Of a DNA stretch of 64,000 nucleotides, positions 34,888-49,800 are shown in pieces. The translations under genes and the position numbers were made by a program. The notes beneath the pieces were generated by a model, which was not told where the DNA came from, searched no databases, and saw nothing but the letters and a program-made list of their open reading frames with translations. Source of the stretch: Tetracentron sinense (Eukaryota; Streptophyta; Magnoliopsida; Trochodendrales; Trochodendraceae); contig CM026570.1 in assembly GCA_015143295.1 (NCBI GenBank), forward strand, positions 22,513,250 to 22,577,249, read 5' to 3'. How positions within the stretch are numbered: position 1 is the first letter of the stretch; every line of letters begins with the position of its first letter.

Positions 34888-37800
34888 GTAAGCGAATCGG
34901 ATCATTTCCTCTTCCTTTTTAATTTTTCGAAGCGGATCCAGTTTGCTTTCTCAGGTTTTGATGCATAGGGTTTCTGGTTTCGGCTTTTTAATGTAGTTTG
35001 TGATGCCATTTTTTTTAAAACTCCATTTCGTGCATTCTATTGCATAATTTGTACTCGAGATGTGTAAATTGAAGTTTTTATTAACCCTAACAGAAACATG
35101 GAAACTGAAAATTAAGAATTCATGGTAAAATGGACAATGTGGGAAAGAGAAAAGAGAAAACAAAGCGCAGCTAAACCCTATTGGTAGAGTCGTTTAAGTG
35201 TAATTTAGCCATCAAATTCGAGAATTATCAGACTGTGGGGACTAAGAAAAATAAGTGCTTTCAGGCATTAGATTAATCATATCACAATTCAGGATTGTAT
35301 CTCTTTGCTGCCATGGAAGCTTGAATAATTCTCTAAACCATGAAATGTTCTATTTAGGATTGTCTCTTTCATGTCATTGGCCTTAGAGTCATCGGAAGTA
35401 GTTTACTCATTGTATGTTGCAATTTCAGCATCATTTCCCCAATGGCCATATCGTCAGCATTGATTTATTGATTAATGGACATGGTTCTTTAAAGTATGGG
35501 AACCCTCTCTTTCTCTCTTTATAACTACTAGATAGGATTGTAAACAGATCAAATTCAATTGGATCTAGATCTATCCAAATTCGATTATATGTCCAGTAAG
35601 TCCAGATTCAATGCGATACCTGAAAGACCCTGTGGAATAAACTAGGGTTTGTGATGAGAAGAAGAGACTCATGTAAAATCTTCATAGATTTTTTGCTTCT
35701 TGTTTGTTTTGCTTCTTTTCTTTTTATGCCCCGTTTGTTTGCACGTAAAACGTTTTACGGCGTAAAATCATTTATGCAGAGAATTGTTATAAGAAAACAA
35801 TCGTTTTCTAGCTTGTTTGTGCTGTTTGGTTGCCATTTTGAAAATTGGGTGAAAAATGACTATTTTACTTTCTAGTGTTTGTTTGTGAAGAAAATTCATA
35901 AACGAAAATATACTTCCTAATAATTGCATAATAATTTTCTCAATTCAATAAACTCACAAACCTGTCTCAAAATCCATATTAACCTACAAATATATCTCAA
36001 ATCATATAACAAATTATCAGCCATCAATTTCAATCTATATTGTTTAAAATTAACATATTCAAATGGTACCTACCGACTATATTCTCCAATAACAAAACAT
36101 ACCATAAAAAGTTTTTATACCATCCTAAAAGTAGAAAAACAATATTAAACATGTTCAACCTCATGCAACTATTAACATATTCAATTACAAACAATCACTA
36201 CTAGAAGAACCCTCCCTCTGAGACTGAAATTTGAGCATCCACTGCTTGCGAAACTCTTTACTCTTGGCTAGAAATCCATTTCCAATCACTCGGCGCTCTA
36301 ACAAGTAATCAAAGGCTAAAATAAGTAATGAAGAATCAAAGCTTTCTTGTAACGACCCAGAATTTTGATATAATAAAATTATGCGTTTATGGGTCTTTAA
36401 TGGAGGTTAATTAGTTAATTATTTTTTAAATTGGTAAAAAGTGAGTTTTGTTCGGGATTGGATTGTACTAGTAAAACTTCAGTATTTTTCTTCGAAAATC
36501 GTACACAATATGCGAGTCGACTATCTGGACGATCTCCTATCGTTCCAGTTCCGTCGCGTATTGATTTTCCGAAACCGCGGGAGTCTTAAATGTAAGAAAA
36601 TCGAGAAAATCAGGAAATTCCAGATTTTTCCGGAATTTAGTGGGACTCCATAATTATTGGGGATTCCAATAGAAATCTGTGCGGCTGATACCATAGCGTG
36701 CCGGTCGGTTGTGAGGACGACCGTCTGTCGTTTCAGCAGTTAATTATCTTATATGAAGAAACGACAATATGTTTTGTGTACGAAATCAGAAAATTAGTGG
36801 GTTTTGCAATTTTCTTCCGGACTAAAGTGCAGCTGTCAAAACTTAGTATTTTTCTCCGAAATTTTTACAGTAGGTGTCGGACTGCCCCAAGTTTGGTCAC
36901 CTAAAGTTTCGTCAAAATCGGATGTCATTAAGTAAGACTACAGAGGCCGTATACACGAGAGAAGGCAGAAACATAGTCAAATGATCAAACCGTTGACTTG
37001 GTCAACGGGACCATTTATTATGGTCATGTGCATAACACATGACCTTATATATATAATGGAGGCCAGCCTCCCCCATTTCTCACGTTCTGTAAACAGAGGG
37101 GGAGGTTCTGCCACACAGTATTTTAGAGAGAGAAAGTGAAGAGAGAGAAAGGAAGAGAGAGAAAGAGGAGAGAGAAAGGGAAAGGGAGGTCCCCTTGGGG
37201 TTTTTTGACGTTCCCGACGCGCTGGTGACGTCAGTTTCTTTTTCCGACGTCTCGATTTACGTTTAGAAAGAGAGAGAAAAAGGTGGAGAGAGAAAGTTGC
37301 ATGCGCTCTACCCTGGGGTTGATCGTCGTTGGGAACGCGTTGGCGACATCCGTTTTTGCCTCCAAGACCTCGAAACGCGTGAAACAGGTAAAACCCCTTT
37401 CTTTTCTTCTCTTTGTTCGCTTATTTTGCTATATTCTTTTATGTGAAGTATATACATGTTTGTTAGCGTAAATGAAAAAGGGTCAGAGACCCCTATGTGA
37501 TGTGTGGAAGGGTTGGATGTGCGTGAAAAATGAGTAGAGGGGTGTAGCCCTTGGTCTCGGGTGTCAAAACCCCAGATTTAGGCTCACTGTGTAAATGGTG
37601 TAGATGGAAAAAGGGTCGGAGACCCCTATATGATGTTGTGATTTATGTGGACCATCAGGGAGCCTAGATCGGGCCCCGGCTAAATTGTATCATCACTTTA
37701 GGGTGACAAAAAGTTGTTTTGCAGGTTGTATAAGACTATGGAGACATCCATTAGCCTGGAAACATTCCCTAATGGGACGGTGTGTTATCGGATTTGGTTC

Positions 37801-40800
37801 ATAGGCGCGAGACCCAAGTATTTCAGTTAATCAAACGAGACTTAGGTTTACTGGGGTTAACCTATGGTTAGAAAATCTAACCAAGGTTAAGTATAGTCCG
37901 TGGTTCCTCTTTGACTAGATCAGGAGAGATGGTGTCCAGTAAGGCCCGGGGTTCCTCCGTGACCGATAGTCGGGAGATGTCAGTTTGTTTGTCTAGGTCG
38001 TCCGTGGTGCCTCTTGGATTAGGTCAGGAATGGCGGTGTCCTGCATGGCTCGTAGTTCCTCCGTGACTGATAGTCGGGAGATGTCGGAGTCTTAGAGAGT
38101 TTAAAGTGGTTGAACATCAGATAGGGTATAGTCCGGGGTTCCTTTCTGGGTAGGTCAGAAGATGTCGGCACCGTGTCTATCGGGGTCCCTTCTTGGTGGA
38201 ACATCAGGAGATGACGGCATTGGTAAAGATGTCGGGGTTCCTCCGTAGACTAGCCAGAAGATGACGGTAGGTAGGTTGGTCGAGGTTCCTTCTTGACTGA
38301 TACCCAGGGCGATGGTGGCGAATACATGGTAGATGTGGCCAGTCAATTGAATGGAAAAGTATGCCCTTATTGTGTGAATGCCTATGTTGTATGTGTAAGC
38401 TCCATACGAAGTGGTTTGAGTCGGTATACTCAGGGTTGGTGTATTTGTTCGAGTTGGTGTACTCAGGGTTCGGTATGGAATCGTCGGATTCCAGGTGAGT
38501 TGGGTTGGTACACCCAAGGTTTGGTCGTGTTTGGGTGAAAGCCGGAACAGTGTGTGTGAGTTTAAATGGCTCCAGGTATGATTATGATTTAGAGACTATA
38601 AGATAAATTTTTTGGTTGTGGCCAAATAATAGAGTCTCAGGACTCGAAATGAAACATGATTGATGATTGAAATGATAACTTGGTAATATGAATACATTCA
38701 TAACTGAACCCCATAATTGGAAAGTAATGTGAGGTTGTGAACCTCTGTTAGGGTGACGTAATCCTAATTGACCTTGGGTCACAGTTTATTGTATATTATT
38801 CTATTTTACTGTAACATGCAAATTGAACTGTTTATTATATCATTATTGATGCGTGTTATTATGTGGAAAATAGTTAAGAAGGATTGTGGTTTTATTGGGC
38901 TTCATAGCTCACTGACTTTTTATGTCAGCAGATCTCGGAGCTGCTGACCAGTAAGTGAAAAGTCCAACTGGACATTTGGAAGCTTGTACAAGCTGTACCC
39001 GGCGTGATAGAGGTCCTATTTTTGTAAAACAAACTTGATGTAAATAATATAGGTATATGGTTTGTATGATGGCTATTGTGATGACAGATGTTATTTGCTT
39101 TTTTGGAAGCATCTGATAAATGTTTAAATTTCCCGTATTTTTCGCGGGTAAAGTTTTCCGCTTGCGTGATTTGACGAACGGACACGCGTCTCGGAACTTG
39201 ATTCCCCAGGCGCGGGTTCGGGGCGTCACATTTCTGTTTTCATTACTTCCTTAAAGAGTTCCTGAGGAAAATTATTTTGATTCATTTCCTTAATTGCTGC
39301 AGCCATCTCTCCAATTTGTTGCGCCCTCATATCTTTTTTATTTTCCATCTCTTCACTTCGACGAAGCCTTTTTCCATGTCGTCGTACATTGGATGATGTA
39401 CTATTCGATGAAACTTGTTGCTTTTCGGTATGTGTCCGCTCTTCCATCTCTTCAAGACCAATATAATCGTCCATAACTTCAACCCTATAAAAAGGAGGTA
39501 CATACGATTTTGTATCTACATCAGCATAGGATTTGGCAAAATCCCTTCGCATGATCCTCACCGACTACAAGAGCTATTTCCTTGTACATTTCAATTCTCT
39601 TGTTTAGGTATTGATCATTGTTAGGATTTGCCTGATTTACAATCACAAAGTGTTGTTCATATTATAATATTTAAAAAATAAAATTTGGAAATATTATAAC
39701 ATGCCTTAATGTAGTCATTGTACACCGTAGAACTAGCTGTGATCTCCTTAAGATTATCATCCCATCCAAATCCACTACCTTTACGAATCTCTTGAATAAT
39801 CCGCCATGTGTTTCGAGTAGATCTAAGGTAATTTTTTACATGTCCGATGCCACAAGACACATTGAAATTATCACTAACTTCTTTCGCTACTCGGGTGAAA
39901 GAACTCTTCTTGAATGTTTTGTGAATCTTATTCCCTATTTTTGCCTCTTCTGCTAGAATTTCAAGGCATAAACGATCTATAGTTTTTGTCCACCTAAATT
40001 GTTTTTTTGTTGCCTCTTTTCTTTTGCCATCAACTTGATTTTTTGATGATTCCATTTCTGTAAGAAATAAAATCAAATGAGGTAAAATATATCCTAAATA
40101 AAATCATTGAATCAAATATCCAGCTGATCAACGAAGTCAAGAAACCAATTTTTTTGTAGGCATAAAAGATCAGGTAGAAGGCAGTCAAAAATATAAGGGT
40201 GCATAATAGAACAACACAAAGATATCAAACAGTTACCCTGAGTAACAATAACAATATGAGAGTGCAATTCTATATTTCTATTACATATTAAACCATCCAG
40301 GGAGTCCCAGCAAAAGTTCCCAACTTAAGTCCATACAATAAGGGGGAAACCAAGTAGAATGCAACTCATTTTTTATAGTACGAACCAAAAAAAAAGAAAA
40401 GAGGAAATCCCTAGCCCTAAACCCTCAATTTTTCCTCTTATCTTTTCTTTCTACAAGTAAAACCAACAACAGCCATGAAGATACACCTTTCTACAAACAC
40501 ACCCATTGGTCCCATTTGAAGAAAACCCTAATATCAACTAGCATATGAGAGTTTAAAGCAAAACACGTCTATATGATAAAATGACATCTAGGACTCGAAA
40601 ACGCTTTCTTAGTTTTCCAAACGCCCGTTCAACAGTAGTTCGCAAAGAAGAGTGCCGAAGGTTGAATAACTCCTCATTTTCCGGTGATTGGTTACTATAC
40701 TCTTTCAAATGGTACCGAACTCCTCGATAAGGAAGGATAAATCCATTGCAAAGTCCATACCCGGCATCACCCAATAAATATTTACCTTCATTTTATTATG

Positions 40801-43800
40801 GAAACATTAATATTCATTACTAATACCTCATCATATACAATACACTTACAAAATTATAGTTATTACTATTTCAATATACATATAATACCTTCAGGGACTC
40901 GAAGTTCGTTGGGTCTCGACAATGCATCATCCAATATACGAGAATTATGTGCTGAGCCTTCCCACTCGGCAAGCATATACATGAACTTAAGGTCGAATGA
41001 AACAACGGCTAAGACATTTTGTTTGGTTCCCTCTTTTCTACCATAAAACCTAGCTTGCAAAGTAATTGGAACTGATGCACGAACATGTTTTCCATCAATT
41101 GCTCCCATGCAATCTTATTAATGTCTACAAGAATTAGCTAAAAGTAAGATGATTGAAGAAATGCATTCATATAAGAGTTGGTATGTACACAATGTTTAGC
41201 TCGAACCACAGCCAGTATTTTCGGTTATGTTGTATTTCTAGAGAAGTGCAACATATGGGGGGGGGGGTCTAATGAGGTCCTTATGTAGCTTCATAATCGC
41301 TTGTAACACAACGTTGAAATACCGGTGAATAGTCTCACACGACCTATGAAAATGTGAGCCGATAGCTCGCAATCTCACGTTGTGACCAATTAGATGCAGA
41401 AAGGTTATCATTTGTTCCTCGATAGACACATTGATTGTTGGACGTAGTAAAATTTTATTCCTGAGGACCTCATAGAGCCTATAAAAGCTAGTGGGCTCAT
41501 ACGTATTTGATCAATGCAATGACAATCACTGCCATGTATTATACTGTTTATATAATCCTCTTTTTCCTCTTCTCTATTGATACGAGGCTTCTTAGGTATG
41601 TTATACATAGAGTCCACCACTAATATAACTGTAACACCTGCTGCAATAACTGTAGAAGCAACACGTGTAATGATTTGAGAGATAACTCTCGTATCGAGGT
41701 TGTTATCTTTGTCCATCTACAATTATTTCAAAAATGTGACGCCCCGAACCCGCGCCTAAAGAATCAATTTCTGAGAAACGCGCCCGTTTGTCATAAACAT
41801 GCAAGCGGAAGACTTTACCCGCGAAAATGCGAAAAATTTAAAACATTTATCAGATGCTTCCAAAAAAGCAATAAACACCTATCATCACAATAGCTATCAT
41901 ACAAACCAAATACCTGTATTATGTACATCAAGTCTGTATTACAAAAGTAGGCGCCTTTATCATGCCGGGTACAGTCTGTACAATCTTCTAAAATGTCCAG
42001 TTAGACCTTTCACTTACTGGTTGGCAGCTCCGAAATCTGCTGACATAAAACGTCAGTGAGCTATGAAGCCCAATAAAATCATAGTCCATCTAAAATATTT
42101 TCCACATAATAACACGCATCAATAATGATATAATAAACAGTTCAATTTGCATGTTACAGTTAAATAAAACATTATATAAGAAACTGTGACCTAAGGTCAC
42201 TTACGGTTACGTCACCCTAACCGAGGTTCCCGACCTCATTATTCTCCAATTATGAAGTTCATTTATGAAATGGTGTTCACATTACCCAGTTATCATTTCA
42301 ATCATCAATCATGTTTCATTTCGAGTCCTTAGACTCTATTAACTAGCGACAGCCCATAAAAGCTATCTTATAGTTTCTAAATCATAACCATAATTGGAGT
42401 CATTTAGACTCACACACATTGTTCCGGCTTTCATCCTGAACACGACCAAACCTTGGGTGTACCACCCCAAACATCCTGAAATCCGACGATTCCATACTGA
42501 ACCTTGAGTACACCAACTCAGATAAATACACCAACCCTGAGTACACCGACTCAAATAACTTCGTATCCGAAGATTACGCACACAACCTGGGCATTCACCA
42601 AATAATGACATACTTCTCCATTCAATTGATTGACAACATCTACCGTGTATCCGCCGCCATCGTCCTGGGTATCAGTTACGAAGGAACCATGACCAACCCG
42701 CCTACCGTTATCTTCTAGCTAGTGTACGGAGGAACCCCGATATCTTTACCAATGCCGCCATCTCCTGACGTCCCATCAAGAAGGGACCTTGATAGACACG
42801 GTGCCGACATCTTCTGACCCACCCAGAAAGGAACCTCGGACTATACACTATCTGATGTTCAGCCACTTTAAACTCCATAGGACTTCGACATCTCCCTACT
42901 ATCAGTCATGGAGGAACCATGGGTCATGCAGGACACCACTACTCCTGATTTAGTCCAAGAGGCAACACGGACGACCTAGACAAACAAACCGACATCTTCC
43001 GACTATCAGTCACGGAGGAACCACGAGCCTTACAGGACACCGCCACTCCTGACCTAGTCAAAGAGGAACCACGGACTATACTTAACCCTGGTTAGGTTTT
43101 CAAACCACAGGACTAACCCCAGTTAACTCAAACCTTGCTTGATTAATTGCAATAGTTGGGCCTCACGCCCGTGAACCAAGTTCAATAACATACCGTCCCA
43201 TTTAGGGAACATTTTCAGGCCAATGGATGTCTCCATCGTCTTACATGACACCTAGACAAACTTTTCGACACCCTGACGATACAATTTACCCGGGATCCGA
43301 TCTGGGCTCCTTGAAGGTGTACATAAAATCACAACATCACCACAACCCAAACAGGGTTTTTTGGTCACTGGCGGTTGATTGCCAGTGTTGGGCGATCGAT
43401 CGCCCAAGCATTTGCATGCTCCAACATCCTCCCATACACCATCATGGGGTCTCCGACCCTTTTTCATCCATGCCAAAAGACATGCATCCATTCAACATAA
43501 AAGAATATAGGCAAATATAAGGAAAAAAGAAAAAAGAAAGGGGTTTTTACCTCTTTCACGCTTTTCAAAACGTCTAGCGTTGAAACGGGCACCACCAACG
43601 CGTTCGGGAGGACGATCAACCCCAAGGTAAAGCTCCTCTTTCTAACTTTCACTTTCTCTCTCCACCTTTTTTTTCTCTCTACAAGCCAAACGAGATGTTG
43701 GGGAGAAAGTCAGACGCTGTCAACGCGTCGGGAGCGACTATTAACCCCTAGGTAGACCTCCTTCTCTCTCTTCTTGTCTCTCTCTACTTTCTCTCTCTAG

Positions 43801-46800
43801 AAAACACTATAGCAGATTTTCTTCTCTGTGAAGGAACGTGAGAAATGAGAGGGCTGGTCCCTCTATTTACAGGCTGAGGTGGTGGGTTGAGATCGTGCGC
43901 AATGCACATATTAATAATGGTGTGGAGTTGACCGGTTTACTATTTTTCGATTTTTCCGCACTTATGGCCTCCGAAAACCTTATCACATGAAGTCCGATTT
44001 TGACGAAACTTTAGATGATTGAACTTGGGGTAGTTCGACACCTGCTGTAAAAATTTCGGGGAAAAATTCAGAGTTTTGACTATAAAAAGTAAGTCCGGAA
44101 GAAAATTGCTAAGCCTTTAGACGAAAGTGAAAGCCTTTGGAGGAAAGTGATTGTGTTTACTTATGGAATGAAGTCTTGCTGGGAATCGAGAGAGGTGAAA
44201 GGTCCTTATGGGTTAGGGTTGTTAAAAGGAACAATGAGATGGTATTTGGTGTTTTTGAAAAATAAAAGGTTCTTAGTGGGGAGCGATGAGGAGGTTATGT
44301 TATGGGAGGACCTGGTGTGGCCAATTTCGGTTGAAAGATGACTTTAGGAACCTCTTTTTATTAGCTATGAATCGTTTGGCTAGGGTTGCTGACTAAATTG
44401 ATAGAGTAGTGAGGGAAAGAGTGTGGTGCCCAAAGTTTAGGAGAGGGTTAAACGATTAGGAGTTTGATGATATGCCTAGGTTAATGGGTTGTCTCAATGT
44501 CTCATTACCGAGTAACATGAGTATGGATTTTAAGGTTTGAACTAGGGTCAACAGTGGTCAATTTTTAGTGACTTAGGAACATCTTTCTGATTGTTTAGGA
44601 ACCTTTTTTGTTGGCTATGGGTCATTTTTCTTTTGGACTGCGATGCTGGATAAGATTCTCACAATCGATTGTTTCAAAAGGAGAGATTATAGGATGGCAA
44701 ATCGATGTTTTCTATGCCTCCTAGCGGATGAATTGGTAGTCGATTTGTCGTTGCACTGTTCTTTGCAGTTAGGATTTGGGGATTGTTCCTTTCTTGACTA
44801 GGGGTTCATTGGGTTTTTCCCTCTTTCTTCAGGGAATTTTTATCATATTGGCCCTCAGTGAGTTTGGACAAGTGTTTTAAAAAGCGTGTGAAGCTTACGC
44901 CTTGAGGCTCGGCTCGGGGCGAGACTTAAGGAAAACTCCTTGAGGCTCAACCATAAGGTTTAAACCCTATGAGGCACACACCTCATGCCTTGAAGCTCAC
45001 TTTATGTCTATGGTGTACATGTCATACATTAACTAAAATTAGGTTTTTGGCCACAACTGAGACTTACATGTTTTTTTAATTTGTTATTGTTTAAACTAAT
45101 ATATATAGTATTTCCTATGTGAATGCGTGCGCCTACATTTTTTTTTAAGGGCCCCACAGGAACTAGATATCATTGACCTACGTCAGTAGGGCGCATGCGA
45201 TGATACAAATATATATATATATATATATATATATGCATATCTCTGTCCCTTTGTGTTTATATAATATAATTTTTCATTAACTTCTTGAATCTTTTTGTAA
45301 TTTTTTATATTTTATTTGTTTCTTAAAATGAGAGAGCATGAAACATTTTTGTGAGACTTATGTCTCACACATCTTGAGATCCAAACGCCTCGCCTCATGC
45401 CTTCATGTTTTAAAACATTGGTTTGGACATCCTGATCAAGGTGATTTGGTTATTTTAGTCGGGTGCCATAGCATGAGGTATTTGAAGAAGAGAAACTTGA
45501 TAGCACTAAACAAAAACTCAGCGAGTTGACTTGAAACTTGGCCGAGTCGACTTGACTTGCCTACGTTTCGGGTTGACTCTGCTAAAAAACCCATTCTCTC
45601 TCTTTTACCCGAGTAACTGAAGTGACTCGGTCGAGTTGAGTGACTCGACTTGAAAGACTCGGCCGAGTTACTTGAGGACATAAATGTTTTTTTTTTAAAA
45701 TCCCATTCAACCCATAGGCCATATCGAGGCCCTAAACCGAGGAGAAAGAGAAGGAGGTAAGAAGGATTTGTTTTTGTGAAACTGTGACAACATCCTTGTG
45801 AGTTGTGACCTACTTGCCACCTTCAACTAGGTTAGCATTTAAACCCTACAACAGTGAATTGCATTGAAATTAGATTTGATTTTAGCATCACAACTTACAA
45901 CCATATCTACTTCAAATTTCTGAAACAATAGCATTATAATTTCTGAAATTAAGATTTATTTTTGGCTTTTAGCATTACAATTACTTTAAGATTGTTTTTA
46001 ATTTGTAAGTTTTATCATGTTGGCCCTCAGTGAGTTTGGACATCTCGAGCAAGGTGATTTGATCATTTCTGTCGGGTACCATAGCATAGGGTATTTGGAA
46101 GAAGAGAAATTTGATAGCACTGAACAAAAACTCAGCGAGTCGACTTGAAACTTGGCCGAGTCGACTTGACTCGCCTGAGTTTCTGGTCGACTCCACTAAA
46201 AAACCTTTTTTTTCTCTTTTACTCGAATAATTCAAGTGACTCGGCTGAGTCAGGCCGAGTGACTCGACTTGAAAGACTCGGCTGAGTCACTTGAGGGCAT
46301 AGATGTTTAAACAAAAAATCAAATTCAACCCATAGGCCATATTGAGGTCCGTAAACCGAGGAGAAAGAGGAGGTAAGCAGGACTGTTTTTGTGAAACTGT
46401 GGCAGTGTCCTTGTGAGCTACTTACCAGCTTCAACTAGGTAAGCATTTAAACCCTACAAAAGTGCATTGAAATTAGATTTGATTTTAGTATCACAATTTA
46501 TAGCCATATCTATATCAAAATTTTGAAATTAATAATAGCATTATAATTTCTGAAATTAATATTTATTTTTGGTTTTTAGCATTACAATTACTTTAGGGCT
46601 GTTTTTAATTTGTAAGTTTGCAGTAGATTTTTAAAAAAAAATCTATGATGGATAATATAAATATTTCCAAGTCGGTTGAGTCAAGTTTTTTTTTCCTCGA
46701 GTTTTCCGAGGTACTCGACCAGGCTAACTTTCGAGTCGAGTTTTCAAGTTTTTGAACTTTGCTTGAGAGTGTTTGATGATCTCTCCACCTCGTGCTCTCT

Positions 46801-49800
46801 TCTTTGTATGAGTATCAGACACCTAATCTTGTTTTGGTGTTCATCCCATAAAGAGATTGTGGATGTAGGGGACCTACCATTGTAGCTAAAGTCTAACATC
46901 TTTGGATGCCTATGGCATGTACTTATGTTTTTGGTACCTAGTTTGCTTTATGTTTTCGAGTTTATTTCCCTGTGAAGTCTTGATATATATGTTCTTCTAT
47001 TGGTCTATAATGGAATCTCTATTTACTGATTAAAATAAGAATAATTAAGATTTAATTAATTAATTTGCTTCACATCAAGCTTCATTAAGCCACACTTGAG
47101 AAAGTGAAACATGTGATTTTAAACTTCTATTCCATGTTAACACACTTGACTTAATATATTAACTATAGGGAAAAATTATTTTTAAAGACACAATGGGCTA
47201 AGTTTTCTGTTGTGACCAGGGGTTTGCTACCATGCGGACGGCTAATGTGTCACGCCCCTAAAATCATATAGACAGTATACCTTATATTTGTATAGATTCC
47301 GAGGCGTGAACTTAGAACATATCCCAACAGTAAATGGAATTTATCTCAATTAAAATCCATTCCAGATGTGTATAACGAGCAATACTAAATGTTTAACAAA
47401 TAAAAGAAACATCTCTAGTTCTTTCAAAGTTCTCACCACATAACTCTAACTCAAGCAAATGACAAAAGGGAAATTGTTCTTCTAGCTAACTCAAGCTTCC
47501 AGAGAATCCCTAAATCCTCCAGGTACCTCCTGAAAATGTCAACATAGCAAGGGTGAGCACAGAGCAAGAAGCCCAACAAGATAAACGCATCGCGCACATA
47601 CATCAATAAGTTATAATCACATTTATTCAATATGCAATTAATAATAATTCTAGTAATAACACAAATTCTTCATTATGAATTACTTGGTCCAAATACTTTG
47701 TCCTTAGGGATCACCTAGCTTGCCCTAATGACAATTAAGTAGAAAACCTGGGTTTATACATAACGCCACCCAGATAATCATTCCCTGGGTTTGTACAAAA
47801 TGTCACCTAGAAAATGTTCTTTGTGATCTTACACAATTCACCCGCTCTGGGGTTTGAGCTCGTACATTATGCTTACTGGATCCAATTTCCCAATCTTGGG
47901 GTCGTACATAACTGTCCCCAATTCACCAATCCTGAGGTCATACATAACTGTCCCCAATAAGCCAATATCATCATTTCAATTTAATAATTTCCTTACTATG
48001 ATGTCCCATACCACCATAGTAAAGAAGTTTAGGTTATACAATTTATAAAATGATCCAGAGCAATTAATGTAGACATGCATCACCATTATTCATCATGCAA
48101 ACATACAAGGCATTAAACGACATTAACATGCTTGCAATTATCATAAGACAGGTGTCACAAGTTATAAATATGGAAAACAGAAACATACATGAAGAGATCC
48201 TACAACATGCATTGATTTCTAAGTTCTGGTTTTAAAAACAGACAGGATCGTTCGAACGAACCCATGATCGGTCAAACGGTCATCCAATCGTGCGAATGGC
48301 TACCCGATCGTTCGAACGGTTGACAGTTTGGGATATTTTTAAAATACAGAAAGTAAAAATAGTAGCCACCATCGTTCGAATAGTTCCTAGACTGTTTGAA
48401 ACTGTTCGAACAATTTGCGATAAAATATGGGGTAAAACCCTGTTTTCACCCAAAAACTCCGAAACCACTCTGATTTCAACCTAGAATCCTAAATCGTTTC
48501 TGAACGTTTATAAAACTTCATAGAATCATTAAACACAGTACTAACATGAATTTAAAGATCAAATGAGTGTTTACTTGCCTTTTCCCTAGAAATTTAGGGT
48601 TTACACAAAGAGAATCCAACCCAATGAAGTTTGCCTCGAAGGATCGATCCCCTACAATGAGAAGCTCAAGCCTCGAGCCTTAGATCTTGCTCTTCAAGCT
48701 TGGACAAAACTCCAAAAACCCTAAAGCCTCCTCTCCTTCCTCCAAAAGCTCTCTTAGGTTAGGTTTTGCAAAAAGTGTGCAAATTAGGTTTCTCTTTCTA
48801 TTTATACTATCTCCTTTAAAGTGCTTTAACTTAATACCCTTACTATTTAGGCTCCAAGCCTTAGTTAAATCCTTAGTATATTATTCTCTTTTTTTGTTAT
48901 TCAACCCTAAGTTAGACCTTTTCTCATGATCAAACATTCATCAGTGATATTACCAAAATACCCCTAGCATAGTTGTCAAGGCGACTTGAGGCGATAGACC
49001 CCTTGGATGCCTGAGGCGTTGCCTGATGAACTTTTTGTTGCAGAAATTCTCCCTAATATGAGATCTATGTATGATGCATTTTCTTTTATAAGAGACCATC
49101 CATTCATATAAATTACACCATTGTCAAGATACAGTTTGATAGAATCATCATTAGAGAGTTCTAAGAATAATAAAATGAGATTTCAAGTGTTGAAAAAAAT
49201 TGTAATAAAAATAAAGTCTACAATGACTGCTAAAAGAGGGGAGAGAGAGGGATAAAAAATAGACAACCCAAAAGGAACGAGAGAGAGGAAGGAGAGGGGA
49301 GATGAGGGAGAATATAAGACTGAATAAAAAGTAGAAATATAGCCCGACAGTTGAATGTGACGTTAAACAGGGGAGAATATACTCAAGATAAGTAATAAAA
49401 ATAATATTGATAAGTAAAATATATAACTATAGGGCTTGCACTTATTTAAATTATAAAAGACACTTTTAAATATGAGTTTATGAGAGTTTTGGGGGTCATA
49501 GAAGGAATTTGGGACATTAAAAGGCTCTTAATTTGTTATTGGGCCACTTGAGCTAGCTGTAATTTAGCAACCATGAAAAAAAAAAATGAGGACTCCAAGG
49601 TCCACCCATACAGAGGGGGAGAGACCAATTGGCCCACCCATTGAGAGAGAGAACAAGTTAACATGAGGGAAACATACTACTTGACACCGTTTGTCTCTTA
49701 TTTCTTTTTCTATCTGCAAACCTTTTTTATTGGATATACAAATCTTAACATATTATATTGTAAAAGACATGAGAAGTATATAAAATAGTATATTTTTTTG

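Larger units (their letters stand above)
35728..41734 (-). mobile_element. PIF/Harbinger transposon with two genes, interrupted by a solo LTR
   Basis: The minus strand carries a HARBI1-like transposase (41716 to 40553) followed by a Myb/SANT-like gene (40076 to 36185 once the solo LTR is removed), the standard two-gene layout of plant PIF/Harbinger elements. A possible left terminus GCCCCGTTTGTTTGCACG lies at about 35728. The right terminus was lost or displaced where the LTR fragment starts at 41735, so the limits are approximate and no target duplication could be checked. Confidence 0.65.

Noticed and set aside
36194..36215. CACTACTAGAAGAA, which looks like a CACTA transposon terminus
   Set aside because: On the minus strand it is the end of the Harbinger Myb-like ORF (codons for Gly-Ser-Ser-Ser-Ser-Asp-Cys) in frame with the rest; no subterminal repeats follow.
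36348..44109. A single foldback transposon formed by the two inverted arms
   Set aside because: The left arm has LTR-type ends and its own 5-bp duplication TTTCT and the right arm is truncated, so they are separate LTR insertions.
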